This document shows positions 1 through 7,465 of a DNA stretch of 12,505 nucleotides, piece after piece. Position numbers and translations under genes: made by a program. Source of the DNA: an uncultured Oscillospiraceae bacterium (GTDB taxonomy: Bacteria; Bacillota; Clostridia; Oscillospirales; Oscillospiraceae); NCBI GenBank assembly GCA_934515035.1, contig CAKSXP010000030.1, positions 1 through 12,505 on the forward strand, read 5' to 3'. Each line of letters begins with the position of its first letter. Positions within the stretch are counted from its first letter, which is position 1. Under the pieces are notes generated by a model that was given only the letters and a program-made list of their open reading frames with translations, was not told the origin of the DNA and did no database searches.

Positions 1-728
1 CCGCTCGTGAACAGGCGCATATCCAGCCGGCTCGGCGAGCGCGCCTCCCATAATCTCAGGCGGCACACCCTGCCCCCCTTATAGCCGGAGATGAGCATAT
101 CGCGCGGGAGCGCGATGACGCTCTGATATTCCTTCAGCTCCGCGCGGCATCTTCCGCCGGGGTCCCAGCTCTGCTCCACGCGCCCGCCGAAGCGGACCTC
201 GACCGCGTCGTCATGCTGCGAGACGAGCCAGCTTTCCCCGACGTCGAGCCAGTCGTCGGCAAGCTCGTGCTGCCGTCCATGCTCGATGCTCTGGCGGAAC
301 ATGCCGTTTTCATAGCAGATCGAATATCCCGTGACGGGCAGACCGAGAGTCGCGCAGGAATCCATATAGCAGGCGGCGAGCCTGCCCAGTCCCCCGTTTC
401 CCAGACCCGCGTCCGGTTCGCGCTCGAATATCTCCGCCGGCTCGCGCCCCATATCCTCCAGCGCCCGGCACAGAGGCTCAAGCACGCCGAGGTTATATGC
501 GTTTTTTTCGAGCGAGCGGCCAAGCAGGAACTCCATCGACAGATAGTGCACCTGACGCCCCTCCCGCGAGCTCTCCGCGGCCAGCCCGCGGGACATGCTC
601 TCGCGCACCAGCTCCGCGCAGGCGCAGAACACCTGCGTGTCCGTCGCGGTCCTTCCCGTTACACCGAAATGTGCGCGGAGCTTATCCTCCAGCTTTTCAA
701 ATATCTCCGATGCGGAAACTTCTTTCAT
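1..728 (-). CDS. glgP: Glycogen phosphorylase, N-terminal part (runs off left edge)
   Basis: Pyridoxal-phosphate enzyme that splits alpha-1,4 glucan with phosphate to give glucose-1-phosphate, in the cytoplasm. Only the first 242 codons are present; the catalytic C-terminal half and the PLP lysine lie beyond the window. Visible family signatures are V-H-Y-L-S-M-E-F-L-L-G-R at residues 60-71, E-P-D-A-G-L-G-N-G-G-L-G-R-L-A-A-C-Y at 104-121 (glycine-rich active-site segment), Y-E-N-G-M-F-R-Q at 139-146, and a D-M-L-I-S-G-Y...L-R-L-W segment at 210-227. The start is ATG 726-728, with GAGG five bases upstream on the minus strand. It follows glgD by 22 bases with no terminator, so it is the third gene of the glycogen unit. 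Having synthesis and breakdown genes together is usual in clostridial glg operons. The family call is firm; the exact glucan preference (glycogen or maltodextrin) cannot be read from this fragment. Confidence 0.95.
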   Translation of the reverse strand, partial: MKEVSASEIFEKLEDKLRAHFGVTGRTATDTQVFCACAELVRESMSRGLAAESSREGRQVHYLSMEFLLGRSLEKNAYNLGVLEPLCRALEDMGREPAEIFEREPDAGLGNGGLGRLAACYMDSCATLGLPVTGYSICYENGMFRQSIEHGRQHELADDWLDVGESWLVSQHDDAVEVRFGGRVEQSWDPGGRCRAELKEYQSVIALPRDMLISGYKGGRVCRLRLWEARSPSRLDMRLFTS

Positions 729-750
729 TCTTACCTCATTATTATAATAA

Positions 751-1863
751 CTAAACGGTTTCCCCTCTTGGGATCACAAGGGGAAGATTCCGGCTCCCCG
801 TCAGGACCGTGTACGGCGTTACCGCCGCTTCCTTGTCGGCTATCACGTTCTTCAATATCGCCTGCGCGCCGATGACGCAGTCCTGCATCACGACGCAGCT
901 GCGCAGCATCGCCTTCTCCCCGATGCGAACGCCGCGGAAAATGACGCAGTTTTCAACGTTGCCCTCGATATAGCATCCGTCCGCAACAAGACATCCGCGC
1001 GAGACGGCGTGCGGTCCGTAGCATGTGCTGACATCGGCACGCCCGTTCGTTCTGACCGGGCGCGAGGCCGGAAACAGCCGCGCCCTGTTTTCAAACTCAA
1101 GCATATCCATATTTATCGCCATATATTCCCGGACACTGCTTATGCTTCTGGCGTAATCATCGCACACAAAGGCCCTTACGTCCCCGCCGCCCTTTACAAG
1201 GCATTGCAGCGCATCGCGGTGGAAATGCCGCAGGCCCTGCGCCGCGCAGTCGCCGATGAGCCGGAGGAGAACGTCTTTTTTTATAATGCAGCTCTCGAGC
1301 AGCTCCAGCCCGCCGCCCGGAGTCCTGCGTCCGCACAGAAGCTTTTCGCATTTTCCGGCGGCGTCCGTCACGAGCTCATGGTGCTCTCCGCCGGAGCACC
1401 GGGCGCGGCAGAGCGCCGTTGCGTCCGCTCCGGTATCGACATGCGCGCGAAACGCCGCCTCGAGGTCAAAATTTGCGACCATGCCGCCGTTTAGCAGGGC
1501 GATATGGCGCTCCGGCACCTCCCGGATATAGCTTGAAACGGCATACAGCGCCTCCATGCAGCCTTTATAGTCCCCGTCGAGCGCGCCGGGCAGGCCATGC
1601 GGCGGCAGAAGGTGCAGACCGCCGCGCAGACGGCTCAGATCCCAGGCCTTGCCGCTGCCGACGTGGTCTATCAGCGACTGGTAATCCCGCTGCATTATGA
1701 CCCCGACGCCGCGCACACCCGCGCAGGAGAGCATCGACAGGGAAAAGTCTATCGCCCTGTACCGCCCGCAGACGGGTATCGCCGCGCAGGTCCTGTGCCC
1801 CACCAGCTCGCCCAGATGCTCCGGCGAGCGAAATGCATATACTATCCCGTGCAGGTCGTTCAT
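751..1863 (-). CDS. glgD: Glucose-1-phosphate adenylyltransferase subunit GlgD (370 aa)
   Basis: Partner subunit of GlgC in Firmicute ADP-glucose pyrophosphorylase. The opening [11 protein letters not shown] is the typical GlgD N-terminus, followed by C-G-R-Y-R-A-I-D-F at 32-40, the [18 protein letters not shown] block at 59-76 and a hexapeptide-repeat left-handed beta-helix from about 285 to 345. Unlike GlgC it lacks the G-G-x-G-x-R-L nucleotide loop, and the segment equivalent to the GlgC L-S-A-D-H-I-Y reads L-L-N-G-G-M-V-A here, so it is probably non-catalytic and regulatory, as known for the family. I chose ATG 1861-1863 because it overlaps the glgC stop as ATGA and has GGGGAGG ten bases upstream. 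The in-frame GTG at 1870-1872 sits almost on that Shine-Dalgarno and would add only three residues. Confidence 0.95.
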   Translation of the reverse strand: MNDLHGIVYAFRSPEHLGELVGHRTCAAIPVCGRYRAIDFSLSMLSCAGVRGVGVIMQRDYQSLIDHVGSGKAWDLSRLRGGLHLLPPHGLPGALDGDYKGCMEALYAVSSYIREVPERHIALLNGGMVANFDLEAAFRAHVDTGADATALCRARCSGGEHHELVTDAAGKCEKLLCGRRTPGGGLELLESCIIKKDVLLRLIGDCAAQGLRHFHRDALQCLVKGGGDVRAFVCDDYARSISSVREYMAINMDMLEFENRARLFPASRPVRTNGRADVSTCYGPHAVSRGCLVADGCYIEGNVENCVIFRGVRIGEKAMLRSCVVMQDCVIGAQAILKNVIADKEAAVTPYTVLTGSRNLPLVIPRGETV

Positions 1864-3065
1864 GCCGGGCACACCTCCCCGACGCTGTCAAACAGCATCG
1901 CCCCGGCGGGGACGACGGCTCCCGCGCCTATCGTGAGGCCGGGGCCGCAGGTGGCCGTGCTCCAGCTGCCGCTGCCGTCCGGCGGCGAGCCGACAAGCGC
2001 GCCCTCGCCTATGACCGTACCCTCGCCCACTATCGCATAGCGCACGAGCGCACCCGCGCAGACCCGCGAGCCGGGCATGAGTATGCTGTATTCGACCCGA
2101 GCGCCCTCCTCCACGACGGCGCCCGTCGACAGGACCGAGCTGCACACGTCGCCCAGAACAGTGCAGCCCTCGGACACTATCGAGCGGCTTATGGAGGCGT
2201 TCCGGCCCGTAAAATGGGGCGGAAGTATCGGACTCCGCGTCCGTATCGGCCAGGCGGGGTCAAAGAGGCCGATGGTCCCGGGCGAAAGCATATCCATGTT
2301 CGCGTCCCAGAAGCTTCCGATCGTTCCGACGTCCCGCCAATATCCTCCGAAGCGGTAGGCCCGCAGAGACGCGCCCCCGCGCAGCATCGCCGGAAGGACG
2401 TTTTTGCCGAAGTCGTTTTCCGAATCCGGGTCCGTTTCGTCTCTTATCAGGTATTCGCGGAGCTTTTCCCACCTGAAAACATATATTCCCATGGAGGCAA
2501 GATTGCTTTTCGGATGCCGCGGCTTTTCCTCGAACCCGCATATCCTCCCGTCCGCGTCGAGGCACACTATGCCGAAGCGGGAGGCCTCCGCCGGCTCCAC
2601 GCGGCGCACGGCGACGGTGCAGTCCGCGCCGAGACGGATGTGCTCGCGCAGCAGCTTTGAATAGTCCATCTTATAAATATGATCCGCGGAGAGAACGAGC
2701 ACATGGCCGGGGTCATAAAGCCCGATGAAGCCCATGTTCTGATACACGGCGTCCGCCGTGCCGCTGAACCAGCGGCCGTTTTCCCCATCCGTCCGGTAGG
2801 GCGGCAGTATGCACACGCCGCCGTCCGAAATATCGAGATCCCAGGGCTGTCCCGAGCCGATATAGCGGTTGAGCTCCAGCGGGCGGTACTGCGTCAGCAC
2901 CCCGACGGTATCAATGCCGGAATTTGAACAGTTTGAAAGAGCAAAATCGATAAGGCGGTATTTGCCGCCGAAGGAAAGGTTCGGCTTTGCGTCCGAGCGC
3001 GTCAGCGCGTGCAGGCGCGAGCCCTGTCCTCCCGCCAGAAGCATGGCTATACACTGCTTTTTCAT
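1860..3065 (-). CDS. glgC: Glucose-1-phosphate adenylyltransferase, catalytic subunit GlgC (401 aa)
   Basis: Makes ADP-glucose from ATP and glucose-1-phosphate, the committed step of glycogen synthesis. The nucleotidyltransferase domain has the nucleotide loop L-A-G-G-Q-G-S-R-L at 10-18, [15 protein letters not shown] at 27-41, [10 protein letters not shown] at 69-78, the metal-binding [11 protein letters not shown] at 125-135, E-E-K-P at 179-182, and Y-W-R-D-V-G-T at 242-248. A C-terminal hexapeptide-repeat beta-helix runs from about 285 to 390. Length is about that of Bacillus GlgC. ATG 3063-3065 is preceded by AAGGAGA with good spacing. An open frame continues upstream to 3230, but it crosses the pth terminator and looks nothing like the family. 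It is first gene of glgC-glgD-glgP; roughly 150 bases separate it from the pth terminator, and I could not find a convincing promoter there. Confidence 0.97.
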   Translation of the reverse strand: MKKQCIAMLLAGGQGSRLHALTRSDAKPNLSFGGKYRLIDFALSNCSNSGIDTVGVLTQYRPLELNRYIGSGQPWDLDISDGGVCILPPYRTDGENGRWFSGTADAVYQNMGFIGLYDPGHVLVLSADHIYKMDYSKLLREHIRLGADCTVAVRRVEPAEASRFGIVCLDADGRICGFEEKPRHPKSNLASMGIYVFRWEKLREYLIRDETDPDSENDFGKNVLPAMLRGGASLRAYRFGGYWRDVGTIGSFWDANMDMLSPGTIGLFDPAWPIRTRSPILPPHFTGRNASISRSIVSEGCTVLGDVCSSVLSTGAVVEEGARVEYSILMPGSRVCAGALVRYAIVGEGTVIGEGALVGSPPDGSGSWSTATCGPGLTIGAGAVVPAGAMLFDSVGEVCPA

Positions 3066-3212
3066 ATATGTTGTCTCCTTGATTTTTTTCGCTTCCGGCT
3101 CTCCGCTTTTCCCACCGCGTGTTTTCTGATATTTGTCCGTTCTCCCGTTCCGTTTTCTCTGCCGGGAACAGCCGCAATTAAAAACCGTGAAAGAAACACC
3201 GCTGTTTCCCGT
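3066..3212 (-). other. Leader/promoter region of glgC, no clear promoter
   Basis: These bases between the pth terminator and the glgC start should hold the glycogen-unit promoter. I see the glgC Shine-Dalgarno (AAGGAGA) and, next to the terminator, a six-base inverted repeat GAAACA/TGTTTC (3193-3208, spacer of four). A TTTAAT near 3176-3183 is a possible -10, but no acceptable -35 lies at 16-18 bases. Promoter position is therefore left open; read-through from prs-pth is an alternative. Confidence 0.35.
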
Positions 3213-3245
3213 AAAAAAGGGCAGAGCCATTTTACAGCTCTACCC
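3213..3245 (-). terminator. Rho-independent terminator after prs-pth
   Basis: On the minus strand, GGGTAGAGC pairs with GCTCTGCCC (nine pairs, one of them G-U) around a nine-base loop, followed directly by six T (complement of 3213-3218). It lies about 20 bases past the pth stop and separates prs-pth from the glycogen genes. On the plus strand the same stem is followed by a T-rich run (3246-3257), but no plus-strand gene needs it. Confidence 0.88.
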
Positions 3246-3264
3246 TTCTCTTTTTTTAGTATAT

Positions 3265-3849
3265 TCAGTTGTATTTGTTCATCGCTCGCTCCGCGCCGTC
3301 CCTTATGAAGCACTCGACGGCATCCGCCGCGGTCGATACCGCCTTTGCGATGTCAGCGGCGTCCTGATCGCGGAACACGCCGAGCACCCAGTCCGCCATA
3401 TCGTAATCCGGGTGCGGCGGCGAACCGACGCCGATCTTCAGGCGCGGGAACGCATCGCTGCCCAGGCAGGATATGATGCTCTTGAGTCCGTTATGACCCC
3501 CGGCGGAGCCCTTTGTGCGGAACCGGAGCTTGCCGCAGGGCAGCGAGACGTCGTCGCACACCACAAGCACATTTTCCGGCGAGATCTTATAGAATTTTAC
3601 AGCCTCGGCCACTGCCTCCCCGGACAGGTTCATATAGGTCTGCGGCTTCATCAGCAGCACGCTTTCTCCGCCAAGCTCACACCTTGCGGTCAGCGCCCTG
3701 AACTTTGCGCGGTTTATGCTGACTCCCGTTTTCTTCTCGATCGCGTCCGCCGTCATGAAGCCGACGTTGTGACGCGTCCCGGAATATTTCAGCCCCGGGT
3801 TGCCGAGAAAAACGACGAGCCGGGAAACTCCGCTTCCACCGAACAGCAT
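3265..3849 (-). CDS. pth: Peptidyl-tRNA hydrolase (194 aa)
   Basis: Cleaves peptidyl-tRNAs released from stalled ribosomes, recycling tRNA in the cytoplasm. The family signature is complete: F-L-G-N-P-G at 14-19, T-R-H-N-V-G-F at 25-31 with catalytic His27, M-K-P-Q-T-Y-M-N-L-S-G at 67-77, the V-C-D-D-V-S-L-P-C-G segment at 97-106 with Asp99 matching the catalytic aspartate, and G-S-A-G-G-H-N-G-L-K-S-I at 114-125 with Asn120. One small departure is Cys105 where the family usually has Pro (L-P-P-G). The ATG at 3847-3849 is three bases after the prs stop. I see no Shine-Dalgarno before it, so translation is probably coupled to prs. Pth beside prs is a common Firmicute arrangement. The usual upstream partner glmU is absent here. 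Confidence 0.97.
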   Translation of the reverse strand: MLFGGSGVSRLVVFLGNPGLKYSGTRHNVGFMTADAIEKKTGVSINRAKFRALTARCELGGESVLLMKPQTYMNLSGEAVAEAVKFYKISPENVLVVCDDVSLPCGKLRFRTKGSAGGHNGLKSIISCLGSDAFPRLKIGVGSPPHPDYDMADWVLGVFRDQDAADIAKAVSTAADAVECFIRDGAERAMNKYN

Positions 3850-3852
3850 AAC

Positions 3853-4815
3853 TCAGTCGAACAGGGAGGAGATGGAAACTTCCTCGTATATACGCTCTAT
3901 CGCCTCGGCGAAAAGCGGCGCGACGGAGAGATACTTGATCTTGTCGCAGACGGGCTTATCCGCGGGATAGGGGATGGTGTCGAGCAGGAGAACTTCCTTG
4001 ATATAGCTGTCCTGGATGCGCTCGATAGCGGGGTCGGAGAGGACGCCGTGGGATGCGCAGGCATATATCTCCTTTGCGCCGCCGATCTCCACAAGGGCCT
4101 TTGCAGCCCCCGTCAGGCTTCCGGCGGTATCGATCATGTCGTCGAGCAGAAGGACCGTCTTGCCCTCGACATTGCCGATTATGTTCATGACCTCGGACTG
4201 GTTGGCCTTTTCGCGGCGCTTGTCAACGATGGCCATATTGACGCCGAGCTTATGGGAGAAGTTGCGGACGCGGGCGGTGCTGCCGACGTCGGGAGACACG
4301 GCCATGAGGTCCTCGTTTCCTCTGCCGAACCTTTCGATAAAGTGGCTGGAGAAGAGGGCGGAGCCGAGAAGGTTGTCAACGGGGATGTCGAAAAAGCCCT
4401 GGATCTGGTTTGCATGCAGGTCCATGGTGAGCACTCTGTCCGCACCGGCTTCTGTCAGAAGGTTTGCAACGAGTTTCGCGGAGATAGGATCGCGGCTCTT
4501 GGCCTTGCGGTCCTGACGGGCATAGCCGAAATAGGGGATGACTGCGGTGATGCGTCCGGCGGAGGCGCGGCGCATTGCATCGATCATGATAAGAAGCTCC
4601 ATCAGGTTGTCGTTGACGGGCTTGCAGGTCGACTGGACAATAAAAACGTCGCAGCCGCGGACGGGCTCATAAATGGAGACGGAACACTCGCCGTCGGCAA
4701 AAGTCTTGCTCTCGGACTTTCCAAGGGGCTTTCCCAGGCTGCGGCATATGCCCTCGGCAAGGGCGACATTGGAATTTCCGGCGAAAACCTTTACCTCTTT
4801 CCCATGTGAAATCAT
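3853..4815 (-). CDS. prs: Ribose-phosphate pyrophosphokinase (PRPP synthetase, 320 aa)
   Basis: Transfers pyrophosphate from ATP to ribose-5-phosphate, giving PRPP for purine, pyrimidine, NAD, histidine and tryptophan synthesis. Class I features are all present: K-V-F-A-G-N-S-N at 9-16, F-A-D-G-E at 39-43, V-Q-S-T-C-K-P-V-N-D-N-L-M-E-L at 60-74, the flexible catalytic loop P-Y-F-G-Y-A-R-Q-D-R-K at 94-104, M-D-L-H-A at 131-135, and the PRPP-binding motif V-L-L-L-D-D-M-I-D-T-A-G-S at 221-233. I chose ATG 4813-4815, which has GAGG nine bases upstream. The longer reading from GTG 4828-4830 would begin on that Shine-Dalgarno. The gene is divergent from prfB and is read from an extended -10 promoter at 4872-4880; pth follows three bases downstream. 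Confidence 0.98.
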   Translation of the reverse strand: MISHGKEVKVFAGNSNVALAEGICRSLGKPLGKSESKTFADGECSVSIYEPVRGCDVFIVQSTCKPVNDNLMELLIMIDAMRRASAGRITAVIPYFGYARQDRKAKSRDPISAKLVANLLTEAGADRVLTMDLHANQIQGFFDIPVDNLLGSALFSSHFIERFGRGNEDLMAVSPDVGSTARVRNFSHKLGVNMAIVDKRREKANQSEVMNIIGNVEGKTVLLLDDMIDTAGSLTGAAKALVEIGGAKEIYACASHGVLSDPAIERIQDSYIKEVLLLDTIPYPADKPVCDKIKYLSVAPLFAEAIERIYEEVSISSLFD

Positions 4816-4871
4816 TGGTTGAAACCTCACTCTCTTTATCTTACGGCGCTGGCCGCTTTTTACTCATTATG

Positions 4872-4880
4872 ATTATATCA
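4872..4880 (-). promoter_or_regulatory. Extended -10 promoter of prs-pth
   Basis: On the minus strand the sequence TGATATAAT gives a perfect -10 (TATAAT, 4872-4877) with the TG of an extended -10 at 4879-4880. The hexamer 17 bases upstream, TTTAAT, is a poor -35, which fits an extended -10 promoter. Predicted start of transcription is near 4865, leaving about 50 bases of leader before prs. Confidence 0.65.
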
Positions 4881-5016
4881 AACATCCGTGCATAATTAAA
4901 GAGTAAATCTGCACTAATACGGAACTATTGTGTTATTCTTTTACACCGGAGCAAAGCTTTCGGGCCTGGTTTGCGCTCCCGGACGCCGATTCCCGCTCCG
5001 CCGGGCCAGATGACTA

Positions 5017-5045
5017 TTTACAGACGCGGGTTTTTTGTTTATAAT
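5017..5045 (+). promoter_or_regulatory. SigA-type promoter of prfB operon
   Basis: TTTACA (5017-5022, one mismatch to TTGACA) is followed after exactly 17 bases by TATAAT (5040-5045, consensus). Predicted transcription start is about 5051-5053, roughly 80 bases before the prfB ATG. It is the best-looking promoter in the window and fits a housekeeping gene. Confidence 0.82.
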
Positions 5046-5049
5046 ATTC

Positions 5050-5093
5050 TACCATCGGATGACACGAACATACACGCTTGTCAGCCGATGGTA
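5050..5093 (+). promoter_or_regulatory. Long stem-loop at the 5' end of the prfB leader
   Basis: TACCATCGG (5050-5058) pairs perfectly with CCGATGGTA (5085-5093). After one A/G mismatch, TGACA (5060-5064) pairs with TGTCA (5079-5083), leaving a 14-base loop. The structure starts at or within a couple of bases of the predicted transcription start and ends about 40 bases before the prfB start codon. No T-tract follows, so it is not a terminator. Possible roles are 5'-end protection of the mRNA, a protein or ligand binding site, or a DNA operator for a dimeric repressor; the sequence does not decide. Confidence 0.6.
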
Positions 5094-5132
5094 AATACGC
5101 GAAAAAATATTTATTATACAGAGGTATCATAT

Positions 5133-6239
5133 ATGCTTGAATTTGAAGAATACAAGGTAAAGCTCAACGCTCAGAAGCCGAGGCTCGAGACCCTCAAAAA
5201 CGCGCTCAAGCTCGACGATCTGCGCAAGGAGATCGAAAAGCTGGAAAACGAGGCCGCGCAGGAGGGCTTCTGGAACGATCCTCAGGCCAGCCAGAAGGTG
5301 CTCCAGCGCACAAAGCAGCTCAAGAACAAGGTCGCAAACTATGAAAAGCTCAGCGCCCAGTGGGAGGACCTGTATACCATATGCGAAATGGCCCTCGAAG
5401 AGAACGACGAGAGCATGCTCGACGAGCTCGTTTCCGGATATGAAAAGTTTGACCAGGAGCTCGAGCAGGCTCACCTTTCCACCCTGCTCTCCGGAGAATA
5501 CGACGCGAACAACGCAATACTGACCCTGCACCCCGGCGCAGGCGGGACCGAGGCTCAGGACTGGGCCAGCATGCTCTACCGCATGTACACCCGCTGGGCG
5601 GAGCGCCACGGCTACAAATACACCCTGCTCGACTGGCTCGACGGCGAGGAAGCCGGCATCAAATCCGCCACGATCAAGATCGAGGGCGAGAATGCCTACG
5701 GCTATCTCAAGAGCGAGAACGGCGTCCACCGCCTGGTCCGCATCTCCCCGTTCGACGCCTCCGGCAGACGGCAGACAAGCTTCGCCGCCGTTGAGGTCAT
5801 GCCCGAAATAACGGACACGACCGAGATCGAACTGCGCGACGAGGACATCAAGATGGACGTCTACCGCTCCTCCGGCGCGGGCGGACAGAAGGTCAACAAG
5901 ACCTCCTCCGCCGTTCGCCTGACCCATATCCCGACCGGCATCGTCGTCGCTTCACAGGTCGAGCGCAGTCATTTCCAGAATCTCGAAAACTGCAAGGACA
6001 TGCTGCGCGCAAAGCTCGCCGAGATCAAGGAGCGCGAGCATCTTGAAAAGATAAGCGACATCAAGGGCGTCCAGATGAAGATCGATTTCGGCTCCGCCAT
6101 CCGCAGCTATGTTTTCATGCCCTACACCCTCGCCAAGGATGCGCGCACCGGCTATGAAAACGGCAACATAAACGCCGTTATGGACGGCGACATCGACGGC
6201 TTTATAAACGCATATCTCGCCATGAAGGCCACGCATTAA
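5133..6239 (+). CDS. prfB: Peptide chain release factor 2 (368 aa)
   Basis: Reads UGA and UAA stop codons and triggers release of the finished protein from the ribosome. It has an alpha-helical N-terminal domain (about 1-110), then H-P-G-A-G-G-T-E-A-Q-D-W at 133-144, the RF2 stop-codon tripeptide Ser-Pro-Phe at 205-207, and the catalytic loop S-G-A-G-G-Q-K-V-N-K at 247-256 with the Gly-Gly-Gln at 250-252. The ATG at 5133-5135 has AGAGG eight bases upstream; the open frame extends upstream to 4971 but through the promoter and hairpin. The frame is continuous through codons 20-40, where many bacterial prfB genes have an in-frame TGA and a programmed +1 frameshift, so this copy lacks that autoregulation. 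It is first gene of a likely three-gene transcript. Confidence 0.98.
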   Translation: MLEFEEYKVKLNAQKPRLETLKNALKLDDLRKEIEKLENEAAQEGFWNDPQASQKVLQRTKQLKNKVANYEKLSAQWEDLYTICEMALEENDESMLDELVSGYEKFDQELEQAHLSTLLSGEYDANNAILTLHPGAGGTEAQDWASMLYRMYTRWAERHGYKYTLLDWLDGEEAGIKSATIKIEGENAYGYLKSENGVHRLVRISPFDASGRRQTSFAAVEVMPEITDTTEIELRDEDIKMDVYRSSGAGGQKVNKTSSAVRLTHIPTGIVVASQVERSHFQNLENCKDMLRAKLAEIKEREHLEKISDIKGVQMKIDFGSAIRSYVFMPYTLAKDARTGYENGNINAVMDGDIDGFINAYLAMKATH

Positions 6240-6275
6240 GGCCGCATCTCTCCGAAAAAGGACGAAACGCAAACC

Positions 6276-7439
6276 ATGACAGATAAAGAAATAAGGCTTG
6301 CCATAAAGAGAATACTGTCCTGCGCCGCCGTGCTGTGTCTCTGCCTTTTCTCGGCAAGCTACGGCGCGGCCCGCGCCCCCGCCGCGAGCGCCGGGATCAG
6401 CGCGCCCGAAACTGCCGCGCCCACGGAGGCGCCCACCCAGATGCCGCATCCGCTCGAAAACGCCCCCGCGCCGGAAACCCCCGTTCCCGAGGCGGACCCG
6501 GAGCCGCAGTATTACACCTTCTCCATGATAGGCGACTGCACACTGGCATCCTCCATCTATAACGTTGCTCTGTCAAACTCATACAACAACACCGTCGGAG
6601 ACGATTACGCCTATCCCTTCGCACTGACGCGGGACTGGTTTCTGGACGACGACTTCACGATAGCCAACCTTGAGTGCGTGCTTTCCGATTACAGCGTGCC
6701 GACGGACAAGAACTTCGTTTTCCGGGCCGTGCCCGAGTATGTGAACATCCTCACCGAGGGCGGTGTTGATTTCGTCACGCTCGGCAACAACCATGTGCTC
6801 GATTACGGCGAGCAGGGCTATGCCGACACCAAGGCCGCGCTCGACGGCGCGGGCATCGCCTATGCCGGGCGCGACGAATGGACGATCTGCAAGACGGGCG
6901 ATCTGACCATCGGGGTCTACGCCGTCTCCTTCGGCAGCGTCGCCTCGATCCAGGCCGGCATACAGGCGCTGAAGGACAACGGCGCGGAATTCATCATCGC
7001 CTGCCTGCACTGGGGCGACGAGGGAAGCTATGACGTGAACGCCCTGCAATACGAACAGGGCCACGCCGCGATAGACGCGGGCGCGGACATCGTCATGGGC
7101 AGCCACCCTCACACGCTTCAGCCGTACGAGATATACAACGGTCATTACATATATTACAGCATGGGAAACTGGACCTTCGGCGGAAACACCGACCCGCGCG
7201 ACAAGGACACGGTCATGGTCCGTTTCACCGTTGAAAGGCTCAGCGACGGCAGCACCTCCATAACCGATATACAGAACATCCCCTGCTCCAGCAGCGGAGT
7301 CATGAGCGGCAACAACTATCAGCCCGTCGTCTGCGAGGAGGGCAGCGAACAGTATTACCGCGTGCTGTCCAAGCTCGACGGAAGCTTTGACGGAGCCAAC
7401 CTCTCTATCGGATATGAATATAACTTCAATGAATATTGA
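6276..7439 (+). CDS. Secreted CapA-family (PGA_cap) metallophosphatase-like protein (387 aa)
   Basis: Belongs to the CapA/PgsA fold (calcineurin-like phosphoesterase superfamily) linked in some species to poly-gamma-glutamate capsule; stand-alone copies like this one mostly have no known substrate. It begins with a positively charged, hydrophobic signal segment (about 11-30) without a clear lipobox. A Pro/Ala/Thr/Glu-rich linker of about 45 residues follows, then the enzyme domain from about 78. Likely metal-site motifs are M-I-G-D-C-T at 84-89, N-L-E-C at 131-134, G-N-N-H-V-L-D at 170-176, L-H-W-G-D-E at 244-249, G-S-H-P-H at 275-279 and S-M-G-N-W at 295-299. No other capsule genes (capB, capC) are nearby. 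The gene starts 36 bases after prfB with no terminator; an AAAGGA lies a rather long 13 bases before the ATG. It probably acts at the cell surface; the role is unknown. Confidence 0.9.
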   Translation: MTDKEIRLAIKRILSCAAVLCLCLFSASYGAARAPAASAGISAPETAAPTEAPTQMPHPLENAPAPETPVPEADPEPQYYTFSMIGDCTLASSIYNVALSNSYNNTVGDDYAYPFALTRDWFLDDDFTIANLECVLSDYSVPTDKNFVFRAVPEYVNILTEGGVDFVTLGNNHVLDYGEQGYADTKAALDGAGIAYAGRDEWTICKTGDLTIGVYAVSFGSVASIQAGIQALKDNGAEFIIACLHWGDEGSYDVNALQYEQGHAAIDAGADIVMGSHPHTLQPYEIYNGHYIYYSMGNWTFGGNTDPRDKDTVMVRFTVERLSDGSTSITDIQNIPCSSSGVMSGNNYQPVVCEEGSEQYYRVLSKLDGSFDGANLSIGYEYNFNEY

Positions 7440-7465
7440 TCTTTGAACCGAGGTGTCCAATACCG

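Larger units (their letters stand above)
4816..5132. other. Divergent prs/prfB intergenic region
   Basis: This 317-base gap holds the prs promoter (minus), the prfB promoter (plus) and the prfB leader hairpin, each listed separately. Between the two promoters is an imperfect stem-loop, 4946-4982: CCGG, AGC and AAA pair with TTT, GCT and CCGG, with a two-base and a one-base bulge and a 14-base loop. No T-tract follows on either strand, so it is not an obvious terminator. I see no gene or tRNA in the gap. Confidence 0.6.

Noticed and set aside
741..746. TATAAT on the minus strand just before glgP
   Set aside because: There is no matching -35, and transcription would start too close to the ATG to include the ribosome binding site. 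It is probably chance in a short AT-rich spacer.
3133..4809. 558-codon open frame on the plus strand
   Set aside because: It lies antisense to pth and prs, both fully recognisable. Its translation has no family features; GC-rich codon use makes long antisense frames common.
4971..5132. 54-codon N-terminal extension of prfB
   Set aside because: It would begin upstream of the -35 and run through the promoter and hairpin. RF2 proteins start close to the ATG at 5133, which has a good Shine-Dalgarno.
7436..7465. TTG start for the oxidoreductase overlapping the capA stop
   Set aside because: The ATG at 7466 has GAGGTG ten bases upstream and gives the usual family N-terminus; the TTG lacks a Shine-Dalgarno.
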